This document shows positions 7,640 to 11,530 of a DNA stretch of 11,530 nt, one piece after another. Below the pieces are notes generated by a model, which was not told where the DNA came from, did not search any database, and was given only the letters and a program-made list of their open reading frames with translations. Source of the stretch: Candidatus Babeliales bacterium. Its GTDB lineage: Bacteria; Babelota; Babeliae; Babelales; CAZZPM01. Position numbers and translations under genes: made by a program. Numbering within the stretch: the first letter of the stretch is position 1; each line of letters opens with the position of its first letter. The stretch covers positions 1 to 11,530 of the forward strand of contig JAESUJ010000030.1 in assembly GCA_016763165.1 (NCBI GenBank). The letters are read 5' to 3'.

Positions 7640-8794
7640 GTCTTGGGCAATGCGTTGCAGCATAGACAGGATAGATTTTGACATCTGAGGTGAGTAATAT
7701 TCTTGTAAAACTATTGAGTCTTCTTTCACTCCTTCTGCCTGTAAAAAATTATGTACGTAATCTACAACTGTTTTTCCATGAATATTACGGGATTTTTGGT
7801 GTGAAAATATATCAATGTTGCTTGGTTTATATATCCATGAAGCAATACCTTCGGCTTTATATGCAGTTGCAACAATTGTTTTTGCTGGTGAAATATTAAA
7901 CTTATCTGGGAGCATACGAGTGAATACGATCATGTTATTATTGTATGGCAATAGAGGTAAGGCCCATGAAGTGCTTTTAAATCGAGCATCAATGGCCCAA
8001 GATTCTATAATTTGTTGTGCATGCGAATTATCTAAAGGTTTTGAATATGGGTAAGCAAAAATATTTTCAAAGCCTGTAGCATTGTCGTTACATTTTTCTG
8101 CATATGATGAGATCAGATTCCAGAGGACCTTTTCAGGATCTTTAAGTGTGAATATAAGATCTGATTTGCAATATTTGAGTCGTGCAGCATGATCAGCAAG
8201 TGCCCATACAACAGAAATAATAGATTCTAAAAAAGCACGACGATCTGTTGTTCTTTGTTTCAGAAGAGCTTCAGTATCCTCAAGTTCATTAATTGGATTT
8301 GTAATAAAGGAATGAGCCCAAGAAAAACTTTTCCCCATTCCTTTTCTTAAACTTTGCACGGTAGGAATATCTTGACTCCAACTCGCCTCTACAAAATTGC
8401 GTCCAGCGTTAGTAAACACCTCAGCTGAGTGATCAATTGGTTTGTCTGCTACGAGTTTTTGAATTATGTTGTATCCTTTGGTGATAAGCTTTTGACGAAT
8501 TGCTGGTGGCATTAAAGGATTGTGGTCTGAGCTTTCTATGAAATATTGTTGCCAATTTTTTTCGCCTTCACTGATTATATCAAGTTCTTCAAAGTCCTCT
8601 ACTTGAAGAGATGATGTTTCTTCAGTATTCTTCTTGCTAGATTCTATATTCTCTTCTCCTGAAGATACTTCTTCCTTTTGTTCGGTTGTTGCTGTTGCCC
8701 CCCACCAGGATGAGATGCCCCATCCATTTTCAGCTGCTTGTAAATCAAGAATTTGGAAGGTTGCTAAAAAAAGCATTATTTTTATAAAAAACAT
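7637..8794 (-). CDS. Exported protein of unknown function (first part of an interrupted ankyrin gene)
   Basis: 385 residues from the ATG at 8794, which has a strong AGGGG six bases upstream. Residues 1-21 are a clear signal peptide (hydrophobic FFIKIMLFLATFQIL core, likely cleavage after LQA). A Glu/Ser/Thr-rich, acidic, probably disordered stretch follows (residues about 36-80). The rest is a mixed globular region with several Trp residues (for example SWAHSF, ESWAIDARF, SWALPLLPY, ASWIYKP) that I do not recognise. In the same frame, beyond the stop at 7637, come ankyrin repeats, so the original product was probably a 699-residue exported protein with this unknown domain at the N-terminus. 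As it stands the gene gives a shortened, repeat-less secreted protein, unless the stop is read through. A plausible promoter lies 40-69 bases upstream of the start. Confidence 0.75.
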   Translation of the reverse strand: MFFIKIMLFLATFQILDLQAAENGWGISSWWGATATTEQKEEVSSGEENIESSKKNTEETSSLQVEDFEELDIISEGEKNWQQYFIESSDHNPLMPPAIRQKLITKGYNIIQKLVADKPIDHSAEVFTNAGRNFVEASWSQDIPTVQSLRKGMGKSFSWAHSFITNPINELEDTEALLKQRTTDRRAFLESIISVVWALADHAARLKYCKSDLIFTLKDPEKVLWNLISSYAEKCNDNATGFENIFAYPYSKPLDNSHAQQIIESWAIDARFKSTSWALPLLPYNNNMIVFTRMLPDKFNISPAKTIVATAYKAEGIASWIYKPSNIDIFSHQKSRNIHGKTVVDYVHNFLQAEGVKEDSIVLQEYYSPQMSKSILSMLQRIAQD

Positions 8795-8833
8795 GAGTTT
8801 CCCCTAAAATTTTATTTAGTTTTATTATTTCTA

Positions 8834-8863
8834 ATTGTACTTAACTACTCGCTTTGACTTCAA
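8834..8863 (-). promoter_or_regulatory. Sigma70-type promoter for the leftward ankyrin gene
   Basis: On the minus strand a -35 box TTGAAG (8863-8858) and a -10 box TACAAT (8839-8834) are separated by 18 bases. They match the consensus at four and five of six positions. Transcription would start near 8827, giving a leader of about 32 bases with AGGGG before the ATG at 8794. AT-rich background makes chance matches possible. Confidence 0.4.
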
Positions 8864-8952
8864 CAATCTTCTTTTTTTAAATTATAGTTCTTACTGAGTC
8901 AGTATTTTTTCTTAATAAAGCAAGCTCTGTTTTTTATTGAGTTTTTATTATA

Positions 8953-8987
8953 AAACAGGCTAGTTTTTGTAGCAAACTGGCCTGTTT
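8953..8987. terminator. Strong hairpin upstream of the TraB/GumN cluster
   Basis: A 14-bp stem with one T-G pair (AAACAGGCTAGTTT at 8953-8966, AAACTGGCCTGTTT at 8974-8987) has a seven-base loop. On the minus strand it runs into TTTTATAAT, on the plus strand only into a broken T-rich run. It ends no annotated gene. It may be a leader attenuator for the rightward cluster or the end of an unannotated leftward RNA. Confidence 0.45.
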
Positions 8988-9069
8988 GTTCATCTTTTCA
9001 TCACTTGTTGTATTTTTCATTTGTAATGATATATTTGTAGTTAAATGTTGTAGTTAAGTTAATAAATGT

Positions 9070-9141
9070 CTGGGGTTGAAATGAAAAAAATAATGATAAG
9101 AAGCGTCTGGTTACTTGCTTTAGGATTTGTATGCTTGCAAG
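9070..9141 (+). repeat. Duplicated 5' block, copy 1 (partner 9879-9950)
   Basis: This 72-base block covers the SD, start codon and signal-peptide coding region. It matches 9879-9950 at 64 of 72 positions without gaps, much better than the middles of the two genes. The shared SD context shows that the duplication included the ribosome binding site. Confidence 0.85.
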
Positions 9142-9869
9142 AGATGTATCTTGAGGGAGCAGCAGAGGGTTTTTCGCCTGGTTCAAAAGATAGTTCTGTT
9201 TTTTATAAAATAACTACAAAAGAGGGCGTTACGGGATACCTCTTGGGGTCGGTACATAAAGGATTTGATAAACCTTTTTATGATCGTATGAAAAGAGTAT
9301 TAAAGCCGTACGTCGAAAAGTGTACGGATTTTTTTCCTGAAGTAGGACGCTCTTTGATAAGTAGCCCTTCTCATCCTGAAGGCGGAGTAGAAACCTTAGT
9401 TTCGCAGTTATTGCTTGAAAGGAAAGATCATAATATTTTCTCTCTTGATACTCTTTTGATTTGTAATAAAATGAAGGCATTCCATAGAAATTTATTATTA
9501 CGTTTTAGTAAAAACCAGAGAGACTGTTTTGATTTGATACAAAAACAGGGCTTGAGTATTATCATACAAAATTATAAAAACGGAGTGGCAATTCATCTTG
9601 AAAACCTTAATTACGCTTTATCATGTTTAAAAGGTTTGAATTTGTCTCTGTTTCAATCAATAGAACAGCTTTCAAATGAAAAGCCTTACGACATCTCTTT
9701 AGGTGGTCGAAATGAATTATGGATGAAAAGATTGGGTGTCTACTCATTTTCTAAGCCATTTTTTATTATTTGTGGTGCTGCTCATTTACCCGGTGATAAG
9801 GGGATGGTTTCATTGCTTAAGCAGGAAGGCTTTGTTTTGGAGCCGATTGTTTTATGGGGTAAAAAGTAA
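9081..9869 (+). CDS. Exported TraB/PrgY/GumN-family protein, copy 1
   Basis: 262 residues from the ATG at 9081, chosen over an in-frame ATG at 9066 because GGGG lies five bases upstream and the next paralogue starts at the matching place. A signal peptide is clear (residues 1-27, MKKIMIRSVW, hydrophobic core, then EGAA). The mature part carries the family marks: YLLGSVH (53-59), the acidic motif DFFPEV with Glu87, RNELWMKRL, and near the end CGAAHLPGDKGMVSLL with His235. The two Gly-x-x-His motifs and the Glu are the residues thought to bind metal in TIKI-type proteases of this superfamily; TraB/PrgY members block pheromone signalling in enterococci. Substrate here is unknown. It is 20 bases ahead of copy 2, so the two are probably co-transcribed. 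It differs from copy 2 mainly in the central 150 residues. Confidence 0.85.
   Translation: MKKIMIRSVWLLALGFVCLQEMYLEGAAEGFSPGSKDSSVFYKITTKEGVTGYLLGSVHKGFDKPFYDRMKRVLKPYVEKCTDFFPEVGRSLISSPSHPEGGVETLVSQLLLERKDHNIFSLDTLLICNKMKAFHRNLLLRFSKNQRDCFDLIQKQGLSIIIQNYKNGVAIHLENLNYALSCLKGLNLSLFQSIEQLSNEKPYDISLGGRNELWMKRLGVYSFSKPFFIICGAAHLPGDKGMVSLLKQEGFVLEPIVLWGKK
9816..9869 (+). repeat. Duplicated 3' block, copy 1 (partner 10628-10681)
   Basis: The last 54 bases of the gene, including the stop codon, match 10628-10681 at 52 of 54 positions. The encoded tail (LKQEGFVLEPI-LWGKK) is almost the same in both copies. Confidence 0.9.
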
Positions 9870-9878
9870 TATATTATC

Positions 9879-9950
9879 CTGGGGATGAAATGAAAAAAAG
9901 AATAATAAGAAGCGTCTGGTTACTTGTTTTGGGATTTATTTTCTTGCAAG
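9879..9950 (+). repeat. Duplicated 5' block, copy 2 (partner 9070-9141)
   Basis: Second copy of the SD, start and signal-peptide block, with eight differences from copy 1, most of them in codons for the hydrophobic core. Confidence 0.85.
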
Positions 9951-10681
9951 GTTCTGATCTTGTTGCTGCAGCAGAAAATTATAAAGAGATATCTGTTTTT
10001 TATAAGATAACTACAAAAAAAGGAGTTAAGGGATACCTTTTGGGTTCGGTTCATGAGGGCTTAGGTAAAACATTTTGTAAAAAATCAAAGAAATTGTTAA
10101 AAAAATATGTAGATGAATCATGTGATTTCTTCTTCGAATCAGCTGCAGCGGGAGCCTACTGTGAGTTTGATAAATCTGTGTATGGCATAGAGTCTATAAT
10201 TGCTTATTTATTACAAGGTCGACAGGATTGTAAGCTTTATTCTCTTGATACTAATTGGAAACTTGTAGAAAAAAAAGGAAGAGCTTTTACTGAAAGATCA
10301 CAAACTTACTCCGATGATATCAAGCAGATAGAAGACTGTTTAAAGGTACAGAAAAAAGTACTAGATTTTGTAATAAAAAATTATAAAAAAGGTATTCTGG
10401 CTGATGATGAAAAGATTCAAAATTTTTCGTCATCTTTAAAATTGTCAGAAAAATCTAGATCTTTTATGGAACATAGAGGTAGTGAAGTAAAAGATGAATT
10501 TGCTCTATTTATAGAAGAAAGAAATGAAGCATGGATTAAGAAATTAAATGAACATAAACTAGATAATCCATTTTTTATTATTTTTGGCGCAGGTCACTTG
10601 CCCGGAAAAAAGGGCATGATTTCTTTACTTAAGCAGGAAGGCTTTGTTTTAGAGCCGATTATTTTATGGGGTAAAAAGTAA
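9890..10681 (+). CDS. Exported TraB/PrgY/GumN-family protein, copy 2
   Basis: 263 residues; the ATG is preceded by GGGG at five bases, in a context nearly identical to copy 1. The signal peptide spans residues 1-28 (MKKRIIRSVW, hydrophobic core, VAAA before EN). Family motifs are complete: YLLGSVH (49-55), CDFFFES with Glu83, EERNEAWIKKL, and FGAGHLPGKKGMISLL with His236 close to the C-terminus. The centre is rich in Lys and Glu and predicted helical. It shares YGIE (about 97-100) with copy 3 but not copy 1, so the middle is closer to copy 3 while the ends are closer to copy 1. Presumed role: a metal-dependent hydrolase or protease-like protein acting outside the cytoplasm; no substrate can be named. 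Its start lies 20 bases after the stop of copy 1, suggesting one transcript. Confidence 0.85.
   Translation: MKKRIIRSVWLLVLGFIFLQGSDLVAAAENYKEISVFYKITTKKGVKGYLLGSVHEGLGKTFCKKSKKLLKKYVDESCDFFFESAAAGAYCEFDKSVYGIESIIAYLLQGRQDCKLYSLDTNWKLVEKKGRAFTERSQTYSDDIKQIEDCLKVQKKVLDFVIKNYKKGILADDEKIQNFSSSLKLSEKSRSFMEHRGSEVKDEFALFIEERNEAWIKKLNEHKLDNPFFIIFGAGHLPGKKGMISLLKQEGFVLEPIILWGKK
10628..10681 (+). repeat. Duplicated 3' block, copy 2 (partner 9816-9869)
   Basis: Second copy of the conserved gene end, differing by two G-to-A changes, one of which changes Val to Ile. Confidence 0.9.
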
Positions 10682-10699
10682 GATTTTTTTCTAATAGAT

Positions 10700-10732
10700 A
10701 GAGATAAAGGGTGTTTTTTATCATTTGTCTCT
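10700..10732. other. Weak hairpin after TraB/GumN copy 2
   Basis: A nine-bp stem with one T-G pair (AGAGATAAA at 10700-10708, TTTGTCTCT at 10724-10732) has a 15-base loop. No T-run follows it, so it is at best a poor terminator. The 139-base gap to the next gene suggests that copy 3 may have its own promoter, but none stands out. Confidence 0.3.
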
Positions 10733-10820
10733 GTTAACCGTTTGATTTAAATTGAAAATTGGCTTAATTTAGAGATGATTTAATCTTGAAAGAGTTGTTG
10801 TAAAGCTAGGGAAGTATTTT

Positions 10821-11530
10821 ATGTATAGATTGTTATTTTGTTTATTAGTTTCATCTCTATCTTTGTTATCTTCTGAGCTACCAGTAGAGACTGCTCAAGT
10901 AGAAATAGTTGGGCAAGTAAAAGAGAATAAACATAAAACAACGCGTATTTTTTATCAAGTGAGTAAGGATGGAGAGCACAAAGGATATTTACTAGGAACT
11001 ATTCATTGTAATTTTGGCTTGCTTGACTATGAAGAAAAAAAGAAGCAATTGAAGCCTTATGTTGATCAATGTGAAGATTTTTTCTTTGAAGTTGATGTAA
11101 AGGTTTCGTATTTAAATATGTCGTATGGTATTGAAAGAGTGGTGTTTGATCTGTTATCTGAGAAGCAATTAAAAGAGTTATTTTATTTTGAAGAGCTAAT
11201 GTTTCAACAAGCAATGCTTTTAGGTCCTTGTTGGTGGGGAGATAAGGTTCATTTACCATTATGGCATAATATTACAACTTTAAGTGAATGGTCAACATTA
11301 ATCTGTTTCCTTAATACATATCGATCATTGCTTGCTCAAATATCTAATAACTATATCAATAATAAAAAACATTTAGAGGCTGTGTACAAGGCTCAAAAGG
11401 ATAGTCATAACTTTTTGGTGAAGATGTTTGAAAGTTATCTACATAAAGAAGTTTTTGAAGAGCTATCTGACTTTGATGATAATTGTTTCTGTATAAGTCA
11501 GCGTAATGAAGCATGGATTGAGTTGTTGAA
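10821..11530 (+). CDS. Exported TraB/PrgY/GumN-family protein, copy 3 (3' end outside the window)
   Basis: The frame is open from the ATG at 10821 to the right edge (236 full codons). AGGGA lies about eight bases upstream. A signal peptide is clear: MYRLLFCLLVSSLSLLSS. The motifs of the first two copies recur in order: YLLGTIH (about 56-62), the acidic motif CEDFFFEVD, YGIERVVFDLL, and QRNEAWIELL at the very edge, which precedes the C-terminal GAxHLPG motif in the other copies by about 20 residues. The visible part is already longer than the same region of copies 1 and 2, with extra Trp-containing sequence in the middle (GPCWWGDK, LPLWHN, SEWSTL). It is clearly a more distant paralogue, with its own signal peptide and upstream region. 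Function as for the family; substrate unknown. Confidence 0.85.
   Translation, partial: MYRLLFCLLVSSLSLLSSELPVETAQVEIVGQVKENKHKTTRIFYQVSKDGEHKGYLLGTIHCNFGLLDYEEKKKQLKPYVDQCEDFFFEVDVKVSYLNMSYGIERVVFDLLSEKQLKELFYFEELMFQQAMLLGPCWWGDKVHLPLWHNITTLSEWSTLICFLNTYRSLLAQISNNYINNKKHLEAVYKAQKDSHNFLVKMFESYLHKEVFEELSDFDDNCFCISQRNEAWIELL

Larger units (their letters stand above)
8795..9080. other. 286-base divergent intergenic region
   Basis: It separates the leftward ankyrin gene from the rightward TraB/GumN cluster. It holds the candidate promoter at 8863-8834, a 13-base dyad TACTGAGTCAGTA (8892-8904), a strong hairpin (8953-8987) and the SD GGGG before 9081. A rightward -35 TTGACT (8854-8859) overlaps the leftward -35, but its -10 partner (TTAAAT, 8877-8882) is poor. 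No small gene is evident. Confidence 0.55.

Noticed and set aside
9066..9080. Upstream ATG adding five residues to TraB/GumN copy 1
   Set aside because: The SD GGGG lies inside this extension and is spaced for the ATG at 9081; copy 2 starts at the corresponding position.
9001..9480. Leftward open frames opposite the start of TraB/GumN copy 1
   Set aside because: They overlap a gene with a signal peptide and conserved motifs, and have no SD or recognisable features.
10999..11259. Leftward open frame of 86 codons opposite TraB/GumN copy 3
   Set aside because: The plus strand here encodes the conserved YLLGTIH and FFFEVD motifs, so this is a shadow.
1..11530. CRISPR arrays, insertion sequences, tRNA or rRNA genes
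   Set aside because: No regularly spaced repeats, no transposase motifs or flanking inverted repeats, and no cloverleaf or rRNA-like stretch were seen on reading both strands by eye.

Overview
The window is AT-rich (roughly one third G+C by eye), gene-dense bacterial DNA. All complete genes but one begin with a signal peptide or membrane anchor, and the predicted cargo includes an ankyrin-repeat protein, three TraB/GumN-type proteins and a dikinase-like ATP-grasp protein. AT richness, a large secretome, ankyrin repeats and tandem paralogues fit an intracellular or protist-associated Gram-negative-type bacterium. Candidate phylum Dependentiae (TM6) is my best guess, but it is a guess: there is no rRNA, tRNA or ribosomal protein gene here to test it.

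Layout, left to right. (1) 3-911 (+): the C-terminal part of an M16 zinc-protease-family protein, ending at a strong hairpin (926-963) that can terminate both converging transcripts. (2) 5032-981 (-): an exported protein with an intact PPDK/PEP-synthase-type ATP-grasp domain, followed at once by a long helical reading frame. The two frames meet at an A8G tract holding the heptamer A_AAA_AAG, and the downstream frame is exactly the -1 frame and lacks a convincing start of its own. This is the most interesting spot in the window: one roughly 1,350-residue protein may be made by frameshifting or transcript slippage, or may recently have been broken. (3) 5338-6624 (+): a membrane-anchored HD-superfamily phosphohydrolase with its own terminator. 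(4) 8794-6695 (-): an exported ankyrin-repeat protein whose frame is cut once by an in-frame TAA at 7639-7637. (5) 9081-11530 (+): three tandem TraB/GumN-family genes with signal peptides; the first two are a fairly recent duplication and the third runs off the right edge.

There is no classical operon with an obvious pathway. The common theme is export: the dikinase-like protein, the ankyrin protein and the TraB/GumN set would leave the cytoplasm, and the HD protein would probably sit in the membrane with its catalytic domain outside. Two long genes interrupted in different ways (poly-A frame change and nonsense codon) suggest ongoing decay, recoding, or sequence errors. No CRISPR array, insertion sequence, tRNA or rRNA was seen.
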